The notes: a model not told the origin generated them from the sequence alone. A stretch of 56,037 bases of DNA from an uncultured Gammaproteobacteria bacterium (GCA_913054495.1 CAJXIY010000009.1:1-56037); one strand, 5' to 3'. Positions 1 through 7,822 are shown, counted from the stretch's first letter. Made by a program: numbers and translations.

Positions 1-561
1 TTAAGCGCAGTGTATTGCTATTGCTGATTTATAGCGAACCCAATCAAAACAAGGGCCAGGATCGGTCTTGCGCCCGGGGGCAACATCGCTGTGGCCCACA
101 ACCCTGTCCGAATTCAAACATGTATATTCGCCAATAAGCAAATTAGTGATCCGTATCAGCGAGTCATATTGTGCCGCAGTAAAATCTTCGAAGTCAGTCC
201 CCTCCAGCTCAACCCCTATTGCATAGTCATTACAATTCGCCAGACCAGCATAGGACGATTCGCCAGCGTGCCATGCTCGCAGATTGAATGGTACATATTG
301 AGTCACATTGCCATCACGATAGATGCATAGATGAGACGATACTCTCAACTCGGCGATATCAAGAAAATAGGGGTGTTCATCCTTGTTAAGCTGGTTACAA
401 AATAGCTGGTCGATGCGTCCGGTATTATATTGTCCGGGGGGTAGGCTGATATTGTGAATGATCAACAGGTCGGGCTCAATGCCTGCGGGTCTTTCATCTT
501 TGTTAGGCGAGTCGACTAATCTGGCACCTGTTAAGAAATTGTTTTCGATCGAAAATAGCAT
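1..561 (-). CDS. ampD: 1,6-anhydro-N-acetylmuramyl-L-alanine amidase AmpD
   Basis: Cytoplasmic zinc amidase of the N-acetylmuramoyl-L-alanine amidase type 2 family. It cleaves the stem peptide from 1,6-anhydroMurNAc during peptidoglycan recycling. The 186-residue length is normal. Zinc ligands are visible as H36 (IIHNIS), H157 (VVGHSDVAPGRK) and D167 (KTDPGPCFDW); the catalytic Lys of this motif is K165. There is no signal peptide, as expected for AmpD rather than a periplasmic amidase. The ATG start is at 561 and the stop is the first three bases of the window. In Pseudomonas, ampD is likewise close to nadC and the pilin cluster. In many gammaproteobacteria, AmpD loss derepresses ampC beta-lactamase; no ampC or ampR is visible here. 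Confidence 0.96.
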   Translation of the reverse strand: MLFSIENNFLTGARLVDSPNKDERPAGIEPDLLIIHNISLPPGQYNTGRIDQLFCNQLNKDEHPYFLDIAELRVSSHLCIYRDGNVTQYVPFNLRAWHAGESSYAGLANCNDYAIGVELEGTDFEDFTAAQYDSLIRITNLLIGEYTCLNSDRVVGHSDVAPGRKTDPGPCFDWVRYKSAIAIHCA

Positions 562-745
562 TTCCGCGAGTCACGCCGTAGTTTAGAACACCACTGTGGC
601 GGCATTCTATCATAACAGCCCCAACGCCGGGAGCGATGGGGGATGGCGAGAGACGCAGAGACTGCAACGGAAATCGAGTGATGTGTGCGGACAAAAAGAG
701 CCTCACATCAAACATGTGGGAATAGGATATTGCAGCAAAACCGGA

Positions 746-1417
746 TCAGGTTAGTAGTGGGGAAGGCGAGGCTTCAAGAATGGTTTCCTGGTCTTCCTGC
801 GCTGGTGAACGACCCTGCGGAAATCGTAATTCGCCGTTCTGTAGTGAAATTGCCAGGCCCAATTTACTTTTGGTGATCTTGATATCATCATCATTCGAGC
901 TAATTTCATACAATTCGGAGCCCGACTTATTCTTACTCACTGCGAAAGAGCGGTAGCTGCCATTCAGTAACAACTCGACACGCGAACCTTCACACAGTTG
1001 TTCGATTTCAGGAAAATAGTCCGTTGGTCTTCTTTCAATCATGGTGTTATCGGCTTGGTTGCGCGCCGTACCCATTAATTTTGCAATTTCATTCAAGTCG
1101 TCGTCATCCAGCAATTTCGCACCCGATGGGCAAATTGTTGATTCGATGGCAGAGTCGCCTGTAGGCGTGTAAATGGAAGCCGACTTCGAACCGGGAGATT
1201 GACTGGCATCGGAGTCGAATTCCAATTGTGTTCCCAGTTCTTGCGCAGAGATCTCCGATATTCCAACGGCGGAGGCCACGGTGGCTGTACCGTGCCGATC
1301 AGGCTTGGCGAATTGTGGCTTGATTCCGGCGGCCGCTCGCGGTGCCACCGGCGAACATTCATCGTTCACGTTTTTGAGAGTGCTGATGATATCGCGGAAC
1401 AAATCTTCCATTTTCAT
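746..1417 (-). CDS. C-terminal segment of a DUF1631 protein, separated from its N-terminal half by one in-frame stop
   Basis: The 223-residue reading frame is mostly low-complexity and polar. Its last ~75 residues (from about EIEQLCEGSRVELLLNG to GELRFPQG) resemble the C-terminal PilZ-like module of DUF1631 proteins: a 'G..V.l...G..r...v' strand pair followed by 'K..LA..L..G.lrf'. Function of the family is unknown. It lies in exactly the same frame as the upstream segment at 1427–2056; only one TAA (1427–1429) and three codons separate that stop from this ATG. Joined, the two make ~436 codons, clearly shorter than the roughly 700 residues I recall for full DUF1631 proteins, so the middle also seems reduced. 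It could be a translated short protein or half of a pseudogene. Confidence 0.55.
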   Translation of the reverse strand: MKMEDLFRDIISTLKNVNDECSPVAPRAAAGIKPQFAKPDRHGTATVASAVGISEISAQELGTQLEFDSDASQSPGSKSASIYTPTGDSAIESTICPSGAKLLDDDDLNEIAKLMGTARNQADNTMIERRPTDYFPEIEQLCEGSRVELLLNGSYRSFAVSKNKSGSELYEISSNDDDIKITKSKLGLAISLQNGELRFPQGRSPAQEDQETILEASPSPLLT

Positions 1418-1426
1418 GAGAATTTT

Positions 1427-2056
1427 TTACTCGAACAATTTTATGAATATCAATCGAATGTCCAGGTCCAGGGCGAATACAGTCTGTGCTTGAGAAAATG
1501 CGTCCAAGGTGGATTCGATGAGGGCATGACCGGCAATCACCTGTTGATCCGGTGAACTCCGATATTTCTCATTTATCGCATCTATCTGTCTGATGAAGGG
1601 GAGGTAGAATTTATTGGCCTTGCGCTGCATTGCCTGTAAGGCGAGATCTATCTCGACTTTCTCGAAAACAGCATCCGATCTGGTTAGCCGCCGCCCATCT
1701 CCTGCTGACGAGGTCCTGGAGTCGCCTGACTGCAGGCTCCGGAACCACGCCCTCTGTAGGGTCTCCTCAAAAAGCCTTTGCTTTGCCCTCAACTCTCGCA
1801 TGGCCTTCAGATAGACGCAATCGTCGGCAAATTGACCCTGGGGGCCGCTGGCAAACAGAAAATCGTCGACTTCATGGAAGAAATCGGTGCACAGCTGTTG
1901 TAATTGCGGCTGCAGTCTGCGCCGCAGTGACAATCGCTGCGCTGCCACCGACAGGGGTTCTGATTGCGGCAATGGGGATAGGTTTTCCATAATGGATGTA
2001 GGAGTCATAGCGTCTGTAGTATCGGGATGCTTAATATCGGGATGAGATGGCATCAA
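1427..2056 (-). CDS. N-terminal segment of a DUF1631 protein
   Basis: 209 residues. The C-terminal ~70 residues contain the pattern 'ALIESTLDAFSQAQ...LDIRLIFIKLFE', matching the part of DUF1631 proteins where 'L...F..A......I...L.KLFE' normally continues into the central region. Here the chain stops directly after LFE at TAA (1427–1429). Translation beyond that stop in the same frame gives KIL-MKMEDLFRDII, a believable continuation, so a single nonsense change is the simplest explanation. DUF1631 genes sit between ampD and nadC in Pseudomonas, which supports the family call. No catalytic residues are known. The first Met codons (2056 and 2053) are adjacent; start choice is uncertain. Confidence 0.6.
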   Translation of the reverse strand: MMPSHPDIKHPDTTDAMTPTSIMENLSPLPQSEPLSVAAQRLSLRRRLQPQLQQLCTDFFHEVDDFLFASGPQGQFADDCVYLKAMRELRAKQRLFEETLQRAWFRSLQSGDSRTSSAGDGRRLTRSDAVFEKVEIDLALQAMQRKANKFYLPFIRQIDAINEKYRSSPDQQVIAGHALIESTLDAFSQAQTVFALDLDIRLIFIKLFE

Positions 2057-2238
2057 AGCAGGAACTGTTGCCCTCTTATATCACCCACTCTCGACACAGT
2101 TTTTGAACTCGATCACAAATGTAGAGCCTGATCGTATAAATTCATATATTTCAACAAGTTATATTTTCTCCTTATGGCCCGAATCATGAACTGGATCACA
2201 ACTTTCCATTCGAATCCGGATGAGACATAATTCGGGCG

Positions 2239-2775
2239 ATGTCCCCAGCAAACCAGCCAGCGACGGGTAAAAATGTAGGTCAGGTGATGCTCGTCCTGAG
2301 CTTTGCCGTAGGATTGCTGGTGCTGACATTCGGCTTCGATGGCTGGCTAGATAATCAGACCAATCCGAATCGCCGCCCCCAATCCTCTGAGACCGATACC
2401 GGCGTCCGCGAAGTTGTACTGGAGAGAAACCGCCAGGGACACTATGTCTCCAGTGGTCAGATAAATGGTGTCCCGGTTACGTTCCTGCTCGATACCGGTG
2501 CGACCGACGTTGCCGTCCCCGCCGCCATTGCCATCAGTGCAGGACTCGAGAAAGGTTTTCGCAGCCGGGCTGCAACCGCAAATGGGGTCATTTCGGTGTA
2601 TTCGACGCGGATTAATGAGCTGAAACTCGGCAACATCACCCTCCATGATATCCATGCCAGCATCACGCCGGGCATAGGGGGTGATATCATCTTGCTCGGT
2701 ATGAGTGCATTGCAACGGGTTGAATTCACTCAACGCGGCTCAACCCTTACCCTGCGCCAACTGCCTGAGTCTTGA
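2239..2775 (+). CDS. membrane-anchored retropepsin-like aspartic protease (clan AA, TIGR02281 type)
   Basis: 178 residues. One N-terminal membrane segment (about residues 15–32) is followed by a periplasmic single-lobe retropepsin-like domain. The active-site motif is D85-T86-G87-A88 within FLLDTGATD, and the second hydrophobic 'ILLGMSALQRVEF' element (family pattern 'LLGM.fL') lies near the C-terminus. Such half-size proteases should act as homodimers. Physiological substrates of this bacterial family are largely unknown. The gene is divergent from the DUF1631 gene and overlaps, or nearly abuts, the start of nadC, so the two are probably co-transcribed. Confidence 0.85.
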   Translation: MSPANQPATGKNVGQVMLVLSFAVGLLVLTFGFDGWLDNQTNPNRRPQSSETDTGVREVVLERNRQGHYVSSGQINGVPVTFLLDTGATDVAVPAAIAISAGLEKGFRSRAATANGVISVYSTRINELKLGNITLHDIHASITPGIGGDIILLGMSALQRVEFTQRGSTLTLRQLPES

Positions 2776-2780
2776 GTGCC

Positions 2781-3617
2781 ATGAACATCCCCACCCCTCC
2801 CGCCGATCTGCATAGTGTTGTGCGCTTCGCACTCGCCGAAGATATTGGCAGTGGCGACATTACCGCCGATTTGATCCCGGCGGCCAACACCGCCACCGCC
2901 AACATCATCAGTCGCGATCGGGGCATACTCTGCGGTGGACCCTGGGTGAATGAAATATTCAATCAACTGGACCCCTCACTGCAGATACGCTGGGAAACCG
3001 GAGAAGGCAGCATGTTCGAGCAGGAGCAGGTGCTTGCGGTAGTCAGTGGCTCTGCTCGCCACATCCTGACGGCTGAGCGGACCGCACTGAATTTCCTGCA
3101 GACGCTTTCTGCCACGGCGAGCCAAAGCCATCGTTATGCCTCCCTCGTTGCCCATACCGACGTGCGCTTACTGGACACCCGCAAAACCCTGCCGGGTCTT
3201 CGCAGTGCGCAAAAATACGCCGTACGAGTGGGTGGTTGTTACAACCACCGCATGGGCTTATTTGATGCTTTTCTTATCAAGGAGAACCACATCAACGCCT
3301 GTGGTGGCATCGTGAAAGCCATCAAAACTGCCCGCTCACTATACCCGGACAAGCCGGTCGAAATAGAAGTCCAAAACCTCGCTGAACTGGCGCAGGCCTT
3401 GTCTGCTGCGGCAGACATTATCATGCTCGACAATTTCGAAATCTCTCAGATAAAGAAAGCTGTTGCCATCAATGGCGGTCGTTGTAAATTGGAGGCGTCG
3501 GGGGGAATAGGCGAGAATACACTGGTCAATATTGCCGAAACTGGCGTAGACTATATCTCTATTGGATCTCTGACCAAGGACTGCAAGGCTATCGATTTGT
3601 CGCTACTGCTAGAATAG
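2781..3617 (+). CDS. nadC: nicotinate-nucleotide pyrophosphorylase (carboxylating), quinolinate phosphoribosyltransferase
   Basis: Converts quinolinate and PRPP to nicotinate mononucleotide, CO2 and PPi in de novo NAD synthesis. Family landmarks are present: N-terminal 'ALAEDIGSGDITADL', 'LTAERTALNFLQTLSATAS', 'LDTRKTLPGLR..QKYAVRVGG..NHRMGLFDAFLIKENH', 'VEIEVQNL', 'DIIMLDNF' and 'LEASGGI'. I chose ATG 2781 (about 278 residues). A TTG at 2772 is in frame and would add three residues while overlapping the upstream protease gene's stop region. Position between DUF1631/ampD and the pilin locus matches Pseudomonas. Confidence 0.95.
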   Translation: MNIPTPPADLHSVVRFALAEDIGSGDITADLIPAANTATANIISRDRGILCGGPWVNEIFNQLDPSLQIRWETGEGSMFEQEQVLAVVSGSARHILTAERTALNFLQTLSATASQSHRYASLVAHTDVRLLDTRKTLPGLRSAQKYAVRVGGCYNHRMGLFDAFLIKENHINACGGIVKAIKTARSLYPDKPVEIEVQNLAELAQALSAAADIIMLDNFEISQIKKAVAINGGRCKLEASGGIGENTLVNIAETGVDYISIGSLTKDCKAIDLSLLLE

Positions 3618-3701
3618 TCATTGCCGAATGCCCACAGGACTGGAACAGAACAATTATCCGATTGCTGGACACCTTGACCTGACAAAGCTGACGAGGCGAT
3701 T

Positions 3702-4400
3702 ATGCGAAAACACGGCCTGTTTGATCTGATTAAATTGCTCGGCTTCTGCCTGCTTCCATCCCTAAGTCTCGGCCATGCCGGCAGCACGGACCTCAACGGT
3801 GGTCACTACTATTTGAATTCCTATCACTGCCACGTATCGGCTTGTGAGATGCCGGATACCTTTAATCTTGGCCGCATCAACCGCGACAGCGTGTTTACCA
3901 ATTATCGAAGCAGGGAGAAATTTTTTAACGAAGATGATTGGTCTTTCGAGGAGGATTATGACGGCGATTGTCAGTCGACTCGGCAGGAAATGTTGGTTCT
4001 AACGAGCCGGGCTGAGTTGAAATTTACCAATCCTCGAAACTGTGTAGTAAGAACGGGAGAGTGGTTGGATGAATATACCGGCGAAGTATTTACCGTCGCT
4101 ACCCAGATCGATCTGGATCATGTCATCCCTCGCATGTATGCACATACACACGGCGGAGATCGTTGGCCAGCCCAGAAGAAATTACAATTTTCTAACGACC
4201 CTATTAATCTGGTATTGATCAAGAGACGGGAGATCAGGCGTAAGCGTGACCGTGGCCCGGACCGGTATCTGCCCCGGGAAGAATTTCAGTGCGAGTACGT
4301 TAGGTTGTGGCAGGCGATTGCTGACAAGTACAACTTGCAGCTCGGTAGCCGTGACCGCAATGAGATCACGGTGGTATTACGGGATTGCTCGGATCAATAA
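3702..4400 (+). CDS. secreted HNH-family endonuclease (DUF1524-like) with an N-terminal YHYH-like motif
   Basis: 232 residues with a signal peptide (about residues 1–26, ending SLGHA). The mature N-terminus carries 'LNGGHYYLNSYHCHV', reminiscent of the YHYH motif seen in exported proteins. The core 'GEWLDEYTGEVFTVATQIDLDHVIP' followed by 'FSNDPINLVLI' and 'RGPDRYLP...CEYVRLW' is the DUF1524/HNH nuclease fold: D139-H140 are the likely metal and catalytic residues, with N165 and N169 in the second half. Several cysteines (43, 48, 90, 114, near the C-terminus) fit an exported disulfide protein. A likely role is extracellular or periplasmic nucleic-acid degradation. A GAGG ribosome-binding site precedes the ATG. 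Confidence 0.8.
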   Translation: MRKHGLFDLIKLLGFCLLPSLSLGHAGSTDLNGGHYYLNSYHCHVSACEMPDTFNLGRINRDSVFTNYRSREKFFNEDDWSFEEDYDGDCQSTRQEMLVLTSRAELKFTNPRNCVVRTGEWLDEYTGEVFTVATQIDLDHVIPRMYAHTHGGDRWPAQKKLQFSNDPINLVLIKRREIRRKRDRGPDRYLPREEFQCEYVRLWQAIADKYNLQLGSRDRNEITVVLRDCSDQ

Positions 4401-4423
4401 GCTTCCAGGTTCCGATTTCAAAA

Positions 4424-4447
4424 CAAAAAAAACCGCTTCACCAGCGG
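4424..4447 (-). terminator. intrinsic terminator of the small cytochrome c gene
   Basis: Read on the minus strand this is CCGCT-GGTGA-AGCGG followed by eight T residues, a compact five-base-pair hairpin with a U-tract. It sits 17 bases past the cytochrome gene's stop codon and could also act weakly on the converging nuclease transcript. Confidence 0.75.
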
Positions 4448-4464
4448 CATTTTGTGCTGAAATT

Positions 4465-4860
4465 TTATGGGGACAATATATGAATCACATCCATGCCGTT
4501 ATCTGGATCGAGTTTCATATCACCCGCCGGGAAACCATTTTCTGAAAGAATATAGGCAATCACATCGGTGTATTCTTCCAGTAATAGAGAGCCCGGATTG
4601 TCTGCTGGCATCGTGCCCATGATGGTTTCCCAGAGATAAATCAGGGGTTGATTATTCCAGGATTTCAGGGTGTCGCGATAGAACCGCATATTATGACAGG
4701 TCTTGCACGATGCATCGTAGACCACTTCCCCCGCGTTGACCTGTGCCTCGGTAAAAATGCCATCATTGACCGTCCTGTCCTGGGCAACAATCACCTGGCC
4801 AGCGAGTAGAAACATCAGCAGATATGCAGAACTCGCTATAACCTTTACCGTGTATTTCAT
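4465..4860 (-). CDS. periplasmic monoheme c-type cytochrome
   Basis: About 131 residues. A signal peptide covers roughly residues 1–26 (KYTVKVIASS...VIVA). The heme-binding motif is C52-K-T-C55-H56. A distal Met in 'MGTMPADNPG' (M84) is the probable sixth ligand, giving a short class I cytochrome. The pattern 'YDASCKTCHNM...LLEEYTDVIAYIL' resembles cytochromes that accompany PQQ dehydrogenases, but no dehydrogenase is nearby, so its partner is unknown. I prefer the ATG at 4860 because the GAGG on the minus strand is at proper spacing; an ATG at 4866 is also possible. Confidence 0.85.
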   Translation of the reverse strand: MKYTVKVIASSAYLLMFLLAGQVIVAQDRTVNDGIFTEAQVNAGEVVYDASCKTCHNMRFYRDTLKSWNNQPLIYLWETIMGTMPADNPGSLLLEEYTDVIAYILSENGFPAGDMKLDPDNGMDVIHILSP

Positions 4861-5203
4861 ATTCATTTTCCTCTGCGAAGGACTCAATAGCTCGGTCAGG
4901 TAACGAGTCTTGCTGCCAATGTTTACTCTGCTGACTAATGTAGCACCGATGGGGCCAATTTTAAAACCGGCTAAACATAAACCAAGTCCTGGTCTTAATC
5001 AAGTTGCTGCGAATTTGGAGACTTCAACCACAGGGGTAATTCCCTATTTGTTTCAACTAGTTAACCCATGGATGGCAGCAGAACAGGGGAAAATTGAATA
5101 ATAGCTCAATTGCATCGGGCATGGTTGCCAGCAATCGAGGTAAAAATCCTTTCAGATTTTCTCCTTTATTCTTTGCCGGTATTACAATCGTAATCTTCAC
5201 AGT
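4861..5203. other. intergenic stretch without a supported gene
   Basis: It lies between the cytochrome gene start and the decayed TPR gene. A 63-codon frame on the plus strand (4910–5101) has no ribosome-binding site or recognisable motif and was not accepted. The part near 4870 should hold the cytochrome promoter, but no clear -35/-10 pair was found. Confidence 0.4.
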
Positions 5204-5914
5204 CTAATGAATCTCCCTGTGCTGTGCCGTGATGCTATTGCGCTTGTAGCAGCCCTTTATATTCCTGTTCCAGTCTCTCAATCTCTGGCAGGTTGGACCC
5301 TGCAATAGACGGCCATCTTTTTCCGCCTCGCGCGATCTTTCGAGGAAGATCAAGCCATCGGCGTACTTGCCGGCACTGGCGGCAAGATTTGCCTGCCTTA
5401 TGATCAGCTTCGGATCCCGGTAGGCCTGGAATGAGCGCGCGAGTTGAACCAGGGCAAGGTCTAGTTGTCCCAAAGAAACATGCAGGTCGGAATAAACAAA
5501 AATGAAAATCCGATCTGCGCTTCGAAGACAGCGCCAGTGCATCGATAAGGAAAGTCAACATCGATACCGGCCGACCGGTGGGACCCGGGGTGCTGCCAAA
5601 CACGAATGTGAGCAGGCTCTGCAAGTCGGTGATGCCCTCGCCGGCACCGAGGGGAGTTAAATTCCAGTAATAATCGAGCAGCAATGGCCCGCTGAGACTC
5701 AGGCAGTAAGCAGAAGTAGCAATAGCAGAACCAGGCCCTGTAGCACAGCCTTTTGCCCGAGGACCAGCGATTTTCCGGTGACTATTGGATTATCCATCAT
5801 AAGGTTAACGGCCTGCGATCCATCTACCAATGTATGCCAGCAAAGAGGCACGGGAGAAGAATGATTTGCGCCCAAGCTGGCAATAAGTGGCATCCAGCCA
5901 CGGTACACTGACAA
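5204..5914 (-). pseudogene. decayed membrane protein with C-terminal TPR-like region, next to pilA
   Basis: Three overlapping reading frames together spell out parts of one protein. The first (5914–5699) ends in a leucine-rich membrane segment. A frame change at the stop near 5699–5701 leads to 'LSGPLLLDYYWNLTPLG...GPTGRPVSML', the periplasmic loop typical of multi-pass membrane proteins with C-terminal TPRs found beside pilin genes in marine gammaproteobacteria. A second frame change near 5540 leads to 'LGQLDLALVQLARSFQ...LIIRQANLAASAGKYADGLIFLERS', a TPR-like tail. The expected central membrane domain is missing. The family may modify pilin or other exported proteins; that is inference. At least two frameshifts plus an internal deletion make it non-functional. 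Confidence 0.65.
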
Positions 5915-6032
5915 TAATTGTCATTTTAGGCCAATCTACATGATTCTACGTGGCAGGAAAATTTCAGAGATTTATTACAGAATCACATTATAGCCATTGA
6001 AATATCAATAGGTTACTATTTTTCCGAGAAGT

Positions 6033-6048
6033 TGGCACGGACCGTGTA
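6033..6048 (+). promoter_or_regulatory. possible weakened sigma-54 promoter of pilA
   Basis: TGGCACG followed by four bases and GTGTA. The -24 element matches the sigma-54 consensus TGGCACG exactly. The -12 element should read TTGCA and is degraded (the GC pair is GT). It ends about 75 bases before the pilA ATG, a reasonable distance. pilA of Pseudomonas is RpoN/PilR dependent, which makes the match meaningful, but the -12 mismatch leaves doubt. Confidence 0.4.
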
Positions 6049-6122
6049 CGGTATTTAGCCACAGTTATTAAAACTAACGTTCGACACCAAACTGAGTTAA
6101 TTGCTCAACTGGAGATAGAAAG

Positions 6123-6536
6123 ATGAAGATACTACAAAAAGGTTTTACCCTGATCGAATTAATGATCATTGTAGCGATCATCGGTATTTTGGCCGCGGTG
6201 GCTCTGACTGCCTACCAAAATTACTCTAACCGTGCCACATTTTCCGAACTGGTACTTGCTGTTATACCTCTCAAGACTGCAGTAGAACTGGCAATCCTGA
6301 CTCGTAGTCCTACGGCCCTTGGCGATTTGGACAGCGGTGCATTGGGCATTCCAGCGTCACAAACTGTGGGCGCCGCTGTTCATGGCTCCGTGGTTCTTAA
6401 TGGCGCGATCACCATGGCCTGGCAGTCAGATGGAACCGATCTGGCGGGCATAACCTATATCCTCACCACCGACGGCATCACCCCACCGATTCAGTGGACA
6501 GATAGCGGCACCTGCGTAGCGGCTGGCGTCTGCTAA
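6123..6536 (+). CDS. pilA: type IV major pilin (prepilin)
   Basis: 137-residue prepilin with a short leader MKILQKG and cleavage before F8; the mature N-terminus [20 protein letters not shown] has Glu5 for N-methylation and assembly. The hydrophobic helix is followed by a globular domain and a C-terminal disulfide loop (C132 and C137, CVAAGVC at the very end). GGAG lies upstream of the ATG. Normally pilB and pilC would adjoin; here only pilD and a pilC scar remain. Whether a pilus is still made depends on an assembly ATPase and platform protein elsewhere. Confidence 0.93.
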   Translation: MKILQKGFTLIELMIIVAIIGILAAVALTAYQNYSNRATFSELVLAVIPLKTAVELAILTRSPTALGDLDSGALGIPASQTVGAAVHGSVVLNGAITMAWQSDGTDLAGITYILTTDGITPPIQWTDSGTCVAAGVC

Positions 6537-6567
6537 CTTGCACCACTACATTCTTAATTAACGATTT

Positions 6568-6750
6568 TCATAGGGGTTTCTCCACTGGATCGAAGCACAC
6601 ATACCCGGCCATTACCACGGAGACAAATTTACTCAGCAGGCGGGCTTTACCGATCTCGCTCAGCGGGTTCTCATCGGCATTTTCACGGACTTCCCGCTCG
6701 CGCCTGAACACGGCATTGATGTCATCTGTGCTCGGGGGAAAAGCCTGATA
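6568..6750 (-). pseudogene. unidentified protein-like fragment without a start codon
   Basis: A 60-codon open frame on the minus strand reads '...STDDINAVFRREREV' and then '...ENPLSEIGKARLLSKF', ending at TGA (6568–6570). It has the polar, helix-like look of real protein but no start codon: a stop directly precedes it at 6751–6753. It sits between pilA and the pilC scar, exactly where pilB/pilC are missing. I do not recognise the family. It is probably a remnant brought in or left behind by the deletion event. Confidence 0.35.
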
Positions 6751-6752
6751 TC

Positions 6753-6833
6753 ATGCCGGTGTTAGGTATTCTCTTCGGTGGTCTGATGATCGCGATGTAT
6801 CTGCCAATCTTTCAACTCGGCGCGGTTATGTAA
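6753..6833 (+). pseudogene. pilC: pilC C-terminal scar
   Basis: 26 codons reading MPVLGILFGGLMIAMYLPIF then QLGAVM and a TAA. This is the characteristic last membrane helix and tail of the type IV pilus platform protein PilC (T2SF family; typical end 'GGLVIAMYLPIF.LG'). No other PilC sequence is present. The scar directly precedes pilD, the normal pilC–pilD order, so pilB and nearly all of pilC were deleted here. Confidence 0.8.
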
Positions 6834-6888
6834 GAACACAAGGGCCAGTTAATTCGACGATATAACCCGAGGCTCCCGCAAGGTCCGA

Positions 6889-7788
6889 ATGGCAATAATC
6901 AACCTTATTTCTTCCAATCAGGACGTCCTGATTTCAATTATTGCGCTCCTCGGACTACTGGTCGGTAGTTTTCTGAATGTAGTGGTGTACCGCCTGCCGA
7001 TCATGCTGCAGCGCGAGTGGCAGGAACAATGCTACGAATATCTGGAAATCGAAAACCCCGGTTCGGATAGCGATGAATCGCCGGCAAAGTTTGCTGTATT
7101 CAATCTGCACAAACCTGACTCACATTGTCCTGGATGTAATCACAAGATCAGGGCCTGGGAGAATGTACCGGTTCTCAGCTATCTGTTCCTCGGCGGCAAG
7201 TGTTCAAGCTGCAAGGCAAAAATATCCCTGCGCTACCCCGCCGTAGAATTTGCCACAGCCATACTGTCTTCACTGGTAGCACTGACGTTTGGCGCCACCT
7301 GGCTTACCGTGGCGATCTTGCTCTGTAGTTGGTGCCTGCTGGTGCTGACGCTCATCGACTTCGATCACCAGCTATTGCCCGACAATATCACCCTGCCATT
7401 ACTCTGGTTGGGGCTACTGGTCAACGCAGTGGACCTGGGCTTCGGGGTTAGCCTGCAGGAGTCGGTGATCGGTGCTATAGCCGGTTATTTATCCCTGTGG
7501 AGCGTCTATTGGGTATTTAAGCTTGCTACCGGCAAGGAAGGCATGGGCTATGGGGATTTTAAGCTACTGGCGGCTCTGGGGGCCTGGATGGGCTGGCAGG
7601 CCTTGTTGCCGATTATCATTCTCTCTTCCCTGGTGGGCGCCGTATTTGGTATTTTCGTGATTGTGGTAATGGGTAGAGACCGTTCAATTCCCATGCCCTT
7701 CGGCCCCTTCCTCGCTGGCGCCGGATTCCTCATGCTGATATGGGGTCCCCAGATTAACGCATTTTATGTCGCCACCTTCGTCTCCTAG
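6889..7788 (+). CDS. pilD: prepilin peptidase / N-methyltransferase
   Basis: 299-residue inner-membrane aspartic peptidase (A24 family) that cleaves prepilin and pseudopilin leaders and N-methylates the new Phe1. The N-terminal cytoplasmic loop has the four-cysteine zinc site C80-C83 (CPGC) and C105-C108 (CSSC), the hallmark of bifunctional enzymes. Catalytic aspartates are D157 (LIDFDHQLLPD) and D222 (GYGDFK). About seven or eight membrane segments are visible. It may also process type II secretion pseudopilins encoded elsewhere, which could explain its retention after pilBC loss. coaE begins just downstream. Confidence 0.95.
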   Translation: MAIINLISSNQDVLISIIALLGLLVGSFLNVVVYRLPIMLQREWQEQCYEYLEIENPGSDSDESPAKFAVFNLHKPDSHCPGCNHKIRAWENVPVLSYLFLGGKCSSCKAKISLRYPAVEFATAILSSLVALTFGATWLTVAILLCSWCLLVLTLIDFDHQLLPDNITLPLLWLGLLVNAVDLGFGVSLQESVIGAIAGYLSLWSVYWVFKLATGKEGMGYGDFKLLAALGAWMGWQALLPIIILSSLVGAVFGIFVIVVMGRDRSIPMPFGPFLAGAGFLMLIWGPQINAFYVATFVS

Positions 7789-7822
7789 TTCACGGCGCCG
7801 GCCGACCGAGACTTCCAGGGCA

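Noticed and set aside
4910-5101. Small 63-residue gene on the plus strand
   Set aside because: No ribosome-binding site, no homology-like features, and it lies in a decayed zone.
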